Source of the DNA: Clostridiales bacterium UBA4717
GTDB lineage: Bacteria; Bacillota; Clostridia; Oscillospirales; CAG-272
Direction: 5' to 3'
Assembly (NCBI GenBank): GCA_002404395.1
Contig: DHJP01000152.1
Span: forward strand, 1 to 10,264
Length of the DNA: 10,264 nt
In this document: in pieces, positions 1-6,862 of the stretch
How the letters are laid out: every line of letters starts with the position of its first letter
Numbering within the stretch: position 1 is the stretch's first letter
Translations under genes and position numbers: made by a program
Notes under the pieces: generated by a model
The model's input: only the letters and a program-made list of their open reading frames with translations
Databases searched by the model: none
What the model was told of the DNA's origin: nothing

Positions 1-56
1 AACTTTTGGGGTGCATATCATCGTGAGAGCTTTCTTTTTATTTTGAATAAATTACA

Positions 57-318
57 TCAAACGCCCGAAAGCGTAAGGAATCCACCATCAACCTTTACCA
101 CTTCGGGATCCGTAACATCCATTCCAAAACAATCGTCTCGACTCCGCCGCTGTCGCGGATTTTTCGCCGTTTCATTCAGTTTTTCAACCGTCCTTCCGAC
201 TATTCCGTCAAGCGATAAGCCGACTGCAATTTCCGTCTCAAAGTTTCCGACAGCCGCGTAGCCGCCTGCAGATCACGCCGATGCGGCAGTCTTCGGCGTG
301 TTTGTCTTTTGACTCCGA
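57..318 (-). pseudogene. Remnant of a leftward gene, 5' end lost (possibly an alpha/beta hydrolase)
   Basis: On the minus strand an open stretch of about 71 codons runs from just after an in-frame stop (275-273) to a TGA at 59-57. It lacks a sensible start: the only in-frame ATG is late. It begins SAGGYAAVGNFETEIAVGL and ends VVKVDGGFLTLSGV. Upstream, a different frame (318 to about 276) reads DKHAEDCRIGVIC; joining the frames near 270 gives IGVIC-AGGYAA. That resembles the nucleophile-elbow region (G-x-C-A-G-G-G-Y) of YcjY/dienelactone-hydrolase-like alpha/beta hydrolases, but the residues after it do not clearly confirm that family. What is seen is an orphan coding-like fragment with a probable frameshift and no N-terminus. 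The family guess is weak. It lies back to back with another truncated gene, an AraC remnant. Confidence 0.4.
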
Positions 319-606
319 TATGAAACAAAAGCGAACAGGTTGCCATACTACGCCGTTTTATGCTACATGAGCGAAACGAATTTCAGACGATTATTTTGCG
401 AATATATCGGTATGTCGCCGATAGATTACCGCAACGACATTCGGCTGTCAAATGCACGAAACAAATTATGCAGCGGGGAATATAACGTGTCTGAAGCGGC
501 GTTTGAATCCGGATTTTCAAATTTATCTTTTTTCATTCGCCTTTATAAGCAAAAATTCGGATGCACACCCAAAAAACATGAAATGCGGTGTCAACTCGAG
601 CCGTAG
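313..606 (+). pseudogene. AraC-family regulator remnant, C-terminal DNA-binding part only
   Basis: The reading frame is open from 313 (after TGA 310-312) to TAG 604-606. Recognisable AraC/XylS homology starts at VLCYMSETNFRRLF, within the first helix-turn-helix, then GMSPIDYRNDIRL, the linker helix, and the second HTH SEAAFESGFSNLSFFIRLY, ending KQKFGCTPKKH. A complete protein of this type has about 270-290 residues with an N-terminal cupin/effector domain; here only the last 80 or so remain. The possible start codons (TTG 340, ATG 367) have no convincing ribosome binding site and would open inside the first HTH. It is related to the intact regulator at 2095-2916 (shared GMSPI-Y, GEY-EAA and FSRLFKK-like motifs) but is not a recent copy. 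Probably non-functional, although a bare second HTH could in principle still be made. Confidence 0.75.
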
Positions 607-638
607 GATCAAATAATGCGGCGCGCCCGATAAAGGTC

Positions 639-675
639 AGAGGTCGGTCAATGCAAAAAGCATTGACCGACCTCT
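639..675. terminator. Perfect 16-bp hairpin between convergent ends, probable bidirectional terminator
   Basis: Arms 639-654 (AGAGGTCGGTCAATGC) and 660-675 are exact reverse complements around an A5 loop (T5 on the other strand). It lies between the AraC remnant stop (606) and the spoVT stop (704), the usual place for a shared terminator. There is no strong U-tract on either side; the + strand continues GTTAAAGTAATAT. Termination is therefore inferred from position and stem strength. Confidence 0.65.
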
Positions 676-703
676 GTTAAAGTAATATATTTATAATTAA
701 AAC

Positions 704-1252
704 TCAGGCATCAAGCTGTTTGCCCAGGAATGTGGCGGCAGTCTGGATCAGCTTTGATTCCGCGTCGGCATCAACCTTTTCCACATTTTCGGTAATGATC
801 GACGCAACGCATCCGATAATATCTCCCTCCGAGATTATCGGCATCGCGCAGGAAACGTAGTGCGACGACTCACCGTCACCCGTAACCGGGATCCTTTCGG
901 CGCCCTCCGAATAGTGATAAAAGGTTCGGTTTTCAATTATATTCTCAAGCTCGGACGAGAAAGATTTTTCGTAATATTCTTTTTTCGGAAGTCCCGCGCA
1001 CGCAATTATCACATCACGGTCGCAAATAATTACCGCCATATCGCAGGTCTTATGCAGGGTTTCGGCATACTGCGCCGCAAAACTGTTGAGTTCACCGATC
1101 GGCGAATACTTTTTGAATATGACCTCTCCTTCGCGATCGGTATAAATTTCAAGCGGGTCTCCCTCACGAATACGCATTGTTCTTCTTATTTCCTTAGGTA
1201 TAACCACACGTCCGAGATCGTCGATGCGTCTGACAATTCCTGTAGCTTTCAT
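704..1252 (-). CDS. spoVT: Stage V sporulation protein T (AbrB/GAF-type transcriptional regulator)
   Basis: A 182-residue protein, close to the 178 of Bacillus subtilis SpoVT. The N-terminal swapped-hairpin AbrB domain is almost identical to the family: MKATGIVRRIDDLGRVVIP, then KEIRRTMRIREGDPLEIYTD and EVIFKKYSPIGEL (residues 1 to about 50). It is followed by a GAF-like domain (about 55-182) with the typical AVIICDRDVIIACAG strand and a C-terminal ETAATFLG-type helix (here QTAATFLGKQLDA). In B. subtilis SpoVT is a forespore DNA-binding regulator that tunes sigma-G-dependent genes. The start is set at the family MKATG, preceded by AAAGGAA (1262-1268) about 8 nt away; a longer upstream ATG (1294) would add 14 residues foreign to the family. 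The gene stands alone, divergent from the YgjV-like gene. Its presence suggests an endospore-forming ancestry. Confidence 0.95.
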   Translation of the reverse strand: MKATGIVRRIDDLGRVVIPKEIRRTMRIREGDPLEIYTDREGEVIFKKYSPIGELNSFAAQYAETLHKTCDMAVIICDRDVIIACAGLPKKEYYEKSFSSELENIIENRTFYHYSEGAERIPVTGDGESSHYVSCAMPIISEGDIIGCVASIITENVEKVDADAESKLIQTAATFLGKQLDA

Positions 1253-1282
1253 ATATATCATTTCCTTTCGGTTGCCTATTGT

Positions 1283-1288
1283 ATTATA
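1283..1288 (-). promoter_or_regulatory. Candidate -10 box for spoVT
   Basis: TATAAT lies on the minus strand 31 nt upstream of the spoVT ATG. At 17-bp spacing the -35 position holds only a poor match (CAACAA), so this may be a weak or activator-dependent sigma-A promoter. I could not find a convincing sigma-G box, which is what drives spoVT in B. subtilis. Confidence 0.35.
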
Positions 1289-1429
1289 TCTCATCTTAAG
1301 GCAATTTGTTGTGAGATTAGTGTTTGCAGGCTAAAGAAATATATACATAAAAGCTCGCTCTTGTTTCATACATTCCCGCTTGTATTTCACAATATATCGG
1401 ATTGTGCAAATACCGAATTGAATTATTTA

Positions 1430-1457
1430 TTTTCAAGCACGGTTTTTATGATATAAT
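1430..1457 (+). promoter_or_regulatory. Extended -10 sigma-A promoter for the YgjV-like gene
   Basis: TTTTCA (1430-1435), a 16-bp spacer, then TATAAT (1452-1457) preceded by TGa, making an extended -10. The expected transcript start is near 1464, giving a short leader of about 30 nt with AAGGAA before the ATG at 1493. Confidence 0.65.
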
Positions 1458-1492
1458 GTGTTAAAAATCCTAAATTTTGCAAGGAAAAAATT

Positions 1493-2026
1493 ATGAACTC
1501 CACTTATCTGCTCGTCGGACAGGCCGTCGGATTTACCGCAATGGGAATTGCCTTCCTGCTGCCATGGCAGCGCAAACGAAGCGCCTATCTTGTCCTGAAG
1601 CTTATATGCGATTTTCTTTGGATATTTCACAACGGCATGATAGGCGCTTTTTCAGGCATGGCAATATCCGTGGCCGGAGTATTGCGTGAAATATTGTTTA
1701 TTAAAATTCCCAAAGAAAAACGAAGCGTCAAACTGCTTATCGGCATGGTGCTTGTCGGTTGGATAAGCGTCCTGCTCGTTCGCCGTGATGCGTGGTCGCT
1801 CGTTTCAATGCTGTCGTTCACGCTTTCGTGCATAGCCTCATGGTCGGCTACTCCAAACCGTATTCGGCTGTTTACGTTTCTGACTTCATGCTCTCAGCTA
1901 TGCTATGGTATCCACGTTGGCTCGATTGCAGGCATAATGAATGAAACTCTTTCGATAAGCTCGGTCATTATCTACTTGATCGGTGCAAAAATTGCTGAAA
2001 TTAAGAAAAAGAAAAATCGCGATTGA
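1493..2026 (+). CDS. YgjV-family inner membrane protein
   Basis: A 177-residue polytopic membrane protein of the YgjV/Imp family (E. coli YgjV is about 183 residues); function unknown. Hydrophobic segments fall roughly at residues 5-24, 33-48, 50-70, 79-96, 100-117, 124-141 and 145-168, so six to seven transmembrane helices. The basic tail KIAEIKKKKNRD suggests a cytoplasmic C-terminus. Family-like traits are the early VGQAVGF segment, the DFLWIFHNGMIGAFSGMA stretch with its conserved small and aromatic residues, and the closing helix NETLSISSVIIYLIG. The start ATG has AAGGAA (1480-1485) about 7 nt upstream and a good promoter. Monocistronic; it converges on the AraC gene with a hairpin between them. 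No substrate can be proposed from sequence. Confidence 0.85.
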   Translation: MNSTYLLVGQAVGFTAMGIAFLLPWQRKRSAYLVLKLICDFLWIFHNGMIGAFSGMAISVAGVLREILFIKIPKEKRSVKLLIGMVLVGWISVLLVRRDAWSLVSMLSFTLSCIASWSATPNRIRLFTFLTSCSQLCYGIHVGSIAGIMNETLSISSVIIYLIGAKIAEIKKKKNRD

Positions 2027-2035
2027 TCGTTCGCC

Positions 2036-2084
2036 TTTCACGGTGCAGACCCGAAAAGTTTTTTCTTCAGGTCGCATCGTGAAA
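2036..2084. terminator. Bidirectional hairpin terminator between convergent genes
   Basis: Arms 2036-2051 (TTTCACGGTGCAGACC) and 2070-2084 (GGTCGCATCGTGAAA) pair with one G-U and one bulged A. On the + strand the right arm is followed by an A-run and then TTTTTATC. The loop itself is self-complementary (GAAA...TTTC). It serves the YgjV-like gene on the + strand and the AraC gene ending at 2095 on the - strand. Confidence 0.75.
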
Positions 2085-2094
2085 AAAATTTTTA

Positions 2095-2916
2095 TCATTC
2101 GCAATTTATTTTTCTATAATTCCTCGGCGAAACGCCGATCTGTTTTTTGAAAAGCCGACTGAAATAGTAAACATCATCAATACCGACTTCGTGCGCCGCC
2201 TCAGCGATCGTATATTCGCCCGTCCTCAAAAGCTCCGCCGCCTTTGAGACTGTCAGAAAATTTTTATATTCGATAGGCGACATTCCCGTAGCTTCATGAA
2301 AACGCTTTCTGAATACGGACGGACAAAGCAAGCAGAGCTTTGCGATCTTGTCAATACTTATCTTCTTCATATAATTGTTTTCGATATATAGTATTCCGCG
2401 ATTGACCGTCTGCTTTTCGCTCTCGTTCTGCGGGGCTATGAGATCGGGAAGCATCGAATAAATTATTTCAAGCAATAACGCCTGACATTTTAACCGATAT
2501 CCGAGCTTGCCCTCCGAGAAGATCCTTACAAACATTGAAAACAGCTTAAGGTAAAATTCGTGTTCGTCATGCGCGATAACAAAAAGCTGATCCGACAAAA
2601 GCAAGCTTTTTTCCTCAGAGCAAAGATTAAATTTGATCAACAGCGTTGAATTATCGGCGCTGTCATCCCAATATGACACGTAAGTAACGTCCGGCGGCAA
2701 ATACACGATATCGCCCTTGCGGCAGCAGATAGTTTCGGAATCATTCAGCACAAATTTAGTTCTGCCGCCGTTAATATAATATAACCGTTGCATCTGAAGC
2801 TGTCCCTTTGAGCGCACGGTTTTCAAGCCTATTTCTTTTCCCGAATACACACACGCGGAAAGCTCGGTAACCGCAAATTCTCTGTCGCACAATTCCTTAA
2901 GTGACTGAAAGCTCAT
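2095..2916 (-). CDS. AraC-family transcriptional regulator with N-terminal cupin-like domain
   Basis: A 273-residue regulator. Residues about 20-100 form an AraC-type effector/cupin domain: RLYYINGGRTKFVLN followed by the KGDIVYLPPDVTYVSYW turn, which is the classic sugar-sensing barrel motif. Residues about 120-165 are the helical dimerisation region. Residues 185-268 form the two-HTH DNA-binding domain: ISIDKIAKLCLLCPSVFRKRF, GMSPIEYKNFLTVSKAAELL, then TIAEAAHEVGIDDVYYFSRLFKK and GVSPRNYRK. The start ATG 2916 is chosen for its GGAGG (2924-2928) 7 nt upstream; an ATG at 2952 would add 12 non-family residues and lies upstream of that site. It diverges from the putative glycosidase gene, with a strong promoter of its own and probable operators in the gap, so it most likely activates that gene when a carbohydrate ligand is bound. 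The ligand is unknown. Confidence 0.92.
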   Translation of the reverse strand: MSFQSLKELCDREFAVTELSACVYSGKEIGLKTVRSKGQLQMQRLYYINGGRTKFVLNDSETICCRKGDIVYLPPDVTYVSYWDDSADNSTLLIKFNLCSEEKSLLLSDQLFVIAHDEHEFYLKLFSMFVRIFSEGKLGYRLKCQALLLEIIYSMLPDLIAPQNESEKQTVNRGILYIENNYMKKISIDKIAKLCLLCPSVFRKRFHEATGMSPIEYKNFLTVSKAAELLRTGEYTIAEAAHEVGIDDVYYFSRLFKKQIGVSPRNYRKINCE

Positions 2917-2942
2917 CGATCCACCTCCGGTGCTTTTTACAT

Positions 2943-2971
2943 ATTGTAGCACGGCTGATCCGATTTGTCCA
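2943..2971 (-). promoter_or_regulatory. Sigma-A promoter of the AraC regulator
   Basis: On the minus strand: TGGACA (2971-2966, 5/6 to consensus), exactly 17 bp, TACAAT (2948-2943, 5/6). It fires away from the enzyme promoter. The leader to the ATG at 2916 is only about 20 nt. Confidence 0.75.
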
Positions 2972-2988
2972 TAGGCACGACGTCAAAT

Positions 2989-3015
2989 TGTGCAAAAATA
3001 TAATTATTATGTGCA
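2989..3015. promoter_or_regulatory. Probable AraC-type operator: TGTGCA direct repeat spaced 21 bp
   Basis: TGTGCA occurs at 2989-2994 and again at 3010-3015, same orientation, 21 bp start to start, i.e. two helical turns. AraC-family activators typically bind direct-repeat half-sites about 21 bp apart, with the promoter-proximal one touching the -35. Here the proximal copy ends one base before the -35 (3017) of the enzyme gene. The repeat is short (6 bp core), so chance is possible; the spacing and position support it. Confidence 0.55.
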
Positions 3016-3016
3016 T

Positions 3017-3044
3017 TTGCCCGACATATTGAAAATGATAAAAT
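3017..3044 (+). promoter_or_regulatory. Promoter of the putative glycosidase gene
   Basis: TTGCCC (3017-3022), a 16-bp spacer, then TAAAAT (3039-3044) with an upstream TGa extension. The imperfect -35 is what one expects of an activator-dependent promoter, and the proximal TGTGCA half-site abuts it. Confidence 0.6.
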
Positions 3045-3081
3045 AAACACACCATAATAAATATCGGAGAATCTCTTGAAT

Positions 3082-4773
3082 ATGAAATACAAAATCATTT
3101 ACCTGAACGGCTCAGAAGAACTCCGCGAAACGGAAGCTCAACAGTCCGACTCCGCCCTCATTCTGACGATTCGCCGTGCGGAACTTACAACGGGAATAGA
3201 TCACATAGACTTCGGGCCTGACCTGTTTTGCGCCCGCGTCGGCGACCGCGGCGCCTTTTACAGTGACGCAGGAACCTCCGGAACCGTCTGCACTAAGTTC
3301 ATTCCGCGGGCCGATGCCGAAACAGTGCGCGATTTTTCATTTATCGGATGCTTCGGCTACGATCGCGGAAGCGACGGTATTCTCGCCATAGTAACGCAGA
3401 TGCGCGAAAATTTCGGCACTGTGCTCGGAGTAAAAGACGGAAATTATTATCTCTACCCACGCTTTTTCCTTGACGGAAAGCTTCCAGACACGGATATTAT
3501 CGTGGAATATCATCGTCTTGAACACGGCTCCTATACGGAAATGGCAAAAAAGTACCGCGAATATCAGTTGACTCGCGGAGGCTGCACGCCGCTTCGCGAA
3601 AGGGCAAAGCAGGATCCGAGACTTCAAAGAAGCCTTGACGGAATCGCGGTCCGAGTAAGGCAGGGCTGGAAGCCGGCTCCGAGTCCGGTGGAATACCAGA
3701 CTCCCGAGACCGAACCGCCTATGCACGTCGCCTGCACCTTTGAGCGGGTTTGCGATATTGCGGACGCGTTCAAACGTGTCGGGATAACCCACGCCGAGTT
3801 TTGCCTTGTCGGCTGGAACATCGGGGGGCATGACGGCAGATTTCCTCAGATATTCCCCGCCGATCCGCGGCTCGGCGGAAACGACGGTCTGGAAGCGGCA
3901 ATAGCGCACGTAAAAGAGCGCGGCTATACCATCGTCGCTCATGACAACGCAACCGACGCATACAGTATCGCCGACTGTTTCGACCGCGGCTATCTGTTAA
4001 AGCACTGCGACGGCTCGCTTGAAATGCAGAATCGTTGTTGGTCGGGAGGACGTCCGTTAAAGATCTGCCCCAAATGCCAATACGAGCGCTTTGAAACCGA
4101 TCATCAGCCGAAGCTTGCCGCCCTCGGTTTTGAAGGAATACATTATATTGACGTTATAACTATTCTGCCGCTCCTTGCCTGCCACGACAAAGCGCATCCG
4201 TTAAGCAAAGCGGAAAGTGCAAAATGGTACCGCCGCTGTATGCAGCTTGCAAAACAAAATTTCGGCGGATTCTCTTCCGAAAGCGGCTACGATTTTGCAA
4301 TTTCCGATGTTGATTTCGTACTTTATGCCTCCTTCGGCGGTAATGCGGTCGGAGACGTTCCGCTCTGCGATGAGATCGTGCCGTTCTGGCAGATCGCTTA
4401 TCACGGCATCGTCGCCTATAACCCGAGCACCTTTACTTTGAACTATTCCGCAAAGGGAACTGCGAACCGCCTAAGATATTTTGAGCTCGGCGGCAGACCG
4501 CTCGTTTGCTTTAACGCCAATTTTGCCGGGGTCGGAATAGATAATTGGATGGGCTGGGAAGATATGTTCTGCGGAAACGACACGGAACTTGAAACCAGCG
4601 CGAAACTCATAAAACAAATGGCAGACGATTATGAACTGCTGGCTCCGGAGCGATATGAATATATCGAAAATCACGAAAAGCTCTCAGACGGAGTCTACCG
4701 CACCGCCTACTCAAACGGAACCGAGGTTACCGTAAACTATAACGACGGAACTTTTTCAATAATGAGGAAATAA
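3082..4773 (+). CDS. DUF5696-type putative glycoside hydrolase (GH101/GH129-like)
   Basis: A 563-residue protein that I recognise as DUF5696-like, a family distantly related to endo-alpha-N-acetylgalactosaminidases. The N-terminal ~190 residues form a beta-rich domain. A TIM-barrel-like core follows, with VGWNIGGHDGRFPQIFPADP (244-263), the GYTIVAHDNATDAY strand (281-294), HYIDV (354-358) and FGGFSSESGYDF (394-405). Asp357 and Glu400 are plausible catalytic acids by position at strand ends; this is inference. A small beta domain ends it (VYRTAYSNGTEVTVNYNDG). There is no signal peptide or membrane segment, so it is probably cytoplasmic and acts on imported sugars. Start: ATG 3082 lies 11 nt after GGAGA (3066-3070); a TTG at 3076 lies 5 nt after it and would add two residues, so the choice is not certain. 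Controlled, by inference, by the divergent AraC regulator. The substrate is unknown. Confidence 0.8.
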   Translation: MKYKIIYLNGSEELRETEAQQSDSALILTIRRAELTTGIDHIDFGPDLFCARVGDRGAFYSDAGTSGTVCTKFIPRADAETVRDFSFIGCFGYDRGSDGILAIVTQMRENFGTVLGVKDGNYYLYPRFFLDGKLPDTDIIVEYHRLEHGSYTEMAKKYREYQLTRGGCTPLRERAKQDPRLQRSLDGIAVRVRQGWKPAPSPVEYQTPETEPPMHVACTFERVCDIADAFKRVGITHAEFCLVGWNIGGHDGRFPQIFPADPRLGGNDGLEAAIAHVKERGYTIVAHDNATDAYSIADCFDRGYLLKHCDGSLEMQNRCWSGGRPLKICPKCQYERFETDHQPKLAALGFEGIHYIDVITILPLLACHDKAHPLSKAESAKWYRRCMQLAKQNFGGFSSESGYDFAISDVDFVLYASFGGNAVGDVPLCDEIVPFWQIAYHGIVAYNPSTFTLNYSAKGTANRLRYFELGGRPLVCFNANFAGVGIDNWMGWEDMFCGNDTELETSAKLIKQMADDYELLAPERYEYIENHEKLSDGVYRTAYSNGTEVTVNYNDGTFSIMRK

Positions 4774-4812
4774 TGTGCGGATAAAATACGCCGTTTAAAG
4801 TGACTGCTGATA

Positions 4813-4861
4813 AAATAATGGGCTGACAATGCGATTCGATCGCTTTGCCAGCCCATTATTT
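4813..4861 (+). terminator. Long hairpin terminator after the putative glycosidase gene
   Basis: Outer arms AAATAATGGGCTG (4813-4825) and CAGCCCATTATTT (4849-4861) are exact complements over 13 bp. An inner stem (4827-4834 with 4840-4847, one mismatch) closes on a TTCGA loop. It lies 40 nt after the stop. The T-rich tail is mostly inside the stem and the following TGTAAATATAAA is only a weak U-tract. Confidence 0.7.
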
Positions 4862-4955
4862 GTAAATATAAAATCTCGAATTTCCCGCAATTGCCGCATT
4901 AAGCCGCCGCCCGTCAAAGCAGAGCTAAAAAAATCGGACGGTTATAAAAAAATCA

Positions 4956-4984
4956 TTGACAAATCGGATGATGTATGATACAAT
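4956..4984 (+). promoter_or_regulatory. Strong sigma-A promoter of the ylxM-ffh block
   Basis: TTGACA (4956-4961, perfect), exactly 17 bp, TACAAT (4979-4984) with a TGa extension. This is the best promoter in the window, as expected for an essential secretion/translation operon. The leader to ylxM is about 40 nt. Confidence 0.85.
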
Positions 4985-5029
4985 GTGTAAAGTGTTTTGC
5001 TTTACAGCATTGCAAAGGCGGTTGCGAAA

Positions 5030-5395
5030 ATGAATTCAAAGGATCTGAGTCTCGGATATCTGTTCGATTTTTACGGCGAGCTTTTGTCCGACAGACAAAG
5101 GGAAATATTCGATTTTTACTACAACGACGATCTGTCGCTGTCCGAGATCGCCGATCAGATAGGAATAACCCGTCAGGGCGTCCGCGACCTGCTGAAAAAA
5201 GCGGAAAGCGAACTTATCAACTACGAAAGCAAGCTCGGTCTTGCCAAACGATTCAAAGAAGTTTCGGAATCTGCCGAAAAGATCATAGCAAAGCTCGGCA
5301 GACTGCGCGATACATACATTAGCGGTCAAAATACCGAATGTAACACCGCTTTTGACGAGCTGATCCGCGAGATCGGCGAACTCAGAAGCATTTAA
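5030..5395 (+). CDS. ylxM: YlxM/p13 family DNA-binding-like protein of the SRP operon
   Basis: A 121-residue protein of the UPF0122/YlxM family, normally encoded just before ffh in Firmicutes. The N-terminus (NSKDLSLGYLFDFYGELLSD) is followed by a sigma-70 region 4-like HTH, residues about 20-62 (LSDRQREIFDFYYNDDLS, LSEIADQIGITRQGVRDLLKK). The C-terminal half is helical and charged, possibly coiled coil. YlxM homologues in Streptococcus interact with the SRP and modulate its GTPase cycle. The start at 5030 is chosen because family members begin at this methionine; a TTG at 4997 would add 11 residues. The ribosome binding site is weak (AAAGG at 5014-5018, 11 nt away). The ffh start follows 64 nt after the stop, same strand, with no hairpin between. 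Confidence 0.9.
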   Translation: MNSKDLSLGYLFDFYGELLSDRQREIFDFYYNDDLSLSEIADQIGITRQGVRDLLKKAESELINYESKLGLAKRFKEVSESAEKIIAKLGRLRDTYISGQNTECNTAFDELIREIGELRSI

Positions 5396-5459
5396 CAGCA
5401 AGCTTTCCCGCATGACAAGGCGGAAATTTGCGTCAGTTATTTTATGGAGCGTGAACCCT

Positions 5460-6806
5460 ATGTTTCAAAGTCTTGCCGATAAAATGGCGGAAGCCTTCAA
5501 AAAATTCAAGGGCAAAGGCAAGCTCACCGAAAAAGATGTCAAGGAAGGTATGCGCGAGATCAAGCTCGCACTGCTTGAAGCCGATGTCAGCTACAAAGTC
5601 GTTAAAGACTTCGTAAATACGGTGACCGAGCGCGCTGTCGGAAGCGAAGTGCTCGAAAGCCTTATGCCGGGTCAGCAGATCGTCAAGATCGTAAACGAAG
5701 AGCTGACCGCGCTTATGGGATCGACCAATTCCAAACTTACAATATCCTCAAAGCCGCCGACAATAGTAATGATGGTGGGCTTGCAGGGCGCCGGAAAAAC
5801 CACACATTCCGGAAAGCTTGCGGGTATGTACAAAAAGCAGGGCAAACGTCCTCTGCTTGTCGCCTGCGACGTATACAGACCCGCGGCGATAAAACAGCTC
5901 GAAGTAGTGGGCGCAAGCCTTGAAATTCCGGTATTTTCAATGGGCGACAAAACAAGCCCCGTTGAAATTGCAAAGGCGGGAGTCGAACACGCAAAGCGTC
6001 ACGGTCACGACATGGTATTCATTGATACCGCGGGAAGACTTCATGTAGACGAAGTGCTGATGAAAGAGCTTTCGGATATAAAAGCGGCAGTGGATCCCAC
6101 AGAGATATTGCTCGTAGTCGATGCAATGACCGGTCAGGACGCCGTCAACGTAGCGCAAAGCTTCAACGATCTGCTTGACATTACCGGAGTGGTGCTCACA
6201 AAGCTTGACGGCGATACGCGCGGCGGTGCGGCGCTCTCGGTTCGTCACGTGACCGGCAAGCCGATCAAATTTATCGGTACGGGCGAAAAACTTGACATGA
6301 TAGAACCGTTCCACCCCGACCGCATGGCTTCAAGGATCCTCGGCATGGGCGACGTGCTTTCGCTGATCGAAAAGGCACAGCAAAACTACGATGAGAAGCA
6401 GGCGGAAATACTCGAACGGAAAATGCGCGAGCAAAAATTCACGCTCACCGATTTCCTCGATCAATTTTCAAAACTGCGCGAAATGGGACCGCTCGATCAA
6501 CTGCTCGGTATGCTGCCGGGAGTGAAGCAATCGGATCTGAAAGGCGCAACTGTCGATGAAAAACAAATGGGCAGAGTTGAAGCGATCATCCTTTCAATGA
6601 CGCCGGACGAGCGCGAAAATCCTTCGATCATAAATGCTTCGCGAAAAAAGCGAATAGCCGACGGCTGCGGACTCAAAGTCGAAGACGTCAACAGACTGCT
6701 CAAGCAATACGATCAGATGTGCAAGCTGATGAAACAGCTTGCCGGCGGCGGAAAAGGCTTCGGCAAGCGTTTCGGCAAAAAAGGTATGTTTAATATGCCG
6801 TTCTGA
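5460..6806 (+). CDS. ffh: Signal recognition particle protein Ffh (SRP54 GTPase)
   Basis: A 448-residue protein, the usual length (B. subtilis 446). It binds signal sequences emerging from the ribosome, together with SRP RNA, and docks on FtsY to target membrane proteins. The N domain is residues 1 to about 90. The G domain has the P-loop GLQGAGKTT (107-115), the [11 protein letters not shown] segment (137-147), DTAGR (189-193) and [14 protein letters not shown] (247-260). The methionine-rich M domain runs from about 300 and contains [14 protein letters not shown] plus the RNA-binding helix-turn-helix [20 protein letters not shown] (398-417); the GCG form is also seen in E. coli. The tail [20 protein letters not shown] is basic. 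The start at ATG 5460 has GGAG 10 nt upstream and matches the family; an ATG at 5412 would add 16 atypical residues. No defects seen. Confidence 0.98.
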   Translation: MFQSLADKMAEAFKKFKGKGKLTEKDVKEGMREIKLALLEADVSYKVVKDFVNTVTERAVGSEVLESLMPGQQIVKIVNEELTALMGSTNSKLTISSKPPTIVMMVGLQGAGKTTHSGKLAGMYKKQGKRPLLVACDVYRPAAIKQLEVVGASLEIPVFSMGDKTSPVEIAKAGVEHAKRHGHDMVFIDTAGRLHVDEVLMKELSDIKAAVDPTEILLVVDAMTGQDAVNVAQSFNDLLDITGVVLTKLDGDTRGGAALSVRHVTGKPIKFIGTGEKLDMIEPFHPDRMASRILGMGDVLSLIEKAQQNYDEKQAEILERKMREQKFTLTDFLDQFSKLREMGPLDQLLGMLPGVKQSDLKGATVDEKQMGRVEAIILSMTPDERENPSIINASRKKRIADGCGLKVEDVNRLLKQYDQMCKLMKQLAGGGKGFGKRFGKKGMFNMPF

Positions 6807-6862
6807 TAATCGGGACGGGAATTATTATAAATTTTAATTTTATTTTACGGAGGTCATTTAAA

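Noticed and set aside
398..417. The GCG in the Ffh RNA-binding motif (protein residues 402-404) as an abnormal substitution
   Set aside because: Coordinates given are protein residues. E. coli Ffh also has Cys at this place, so it is normal variation.
639..675. The perfect inverted repeat as a small mobile element (MITE-like)
   Set aside because: Only 37 bp, no target-site duplication visible, no second copy in the window; its place between convergent gene ends explains it as a terminator.
1321..1400. A sigma-G promoter for spoVT on the minus strand
   Set aside because: Segments such as GTATGA...TATGTATA vaguely resemble the consensus, but spacing and the -10 do not match well enough to claim.
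860..1456. A 198-codon plus-strand open frame over spoVT
   Set aside because: Antisense to the near-identical SpoVT sequence and running through its promoter region; no domain seen.
3337..3942. A 201-codon minus-strand open frame inside the putative glycosidase gene
   Set aside because: Shadow of the DUF5696-type gene; its translation is low-complexity and family-less, while the plus frame shows coherent motifs from end to end.
4910..4945. CCGTC...GACGG stem followed by an A-rich stretch as a second terminator
   Set aside because: Only five base pairs around a long loop and no U-tract; more likely chance.
4774..4955. A possible SRP RNA or other structured RNA upstream of ylxM-ffh
   Set aside because: I looked for the SRP helix 8 features (GNRA-type loop and the asymmetric internal loop) and did not find them; the only strong structure is the terminator hairpin 4813-4861.
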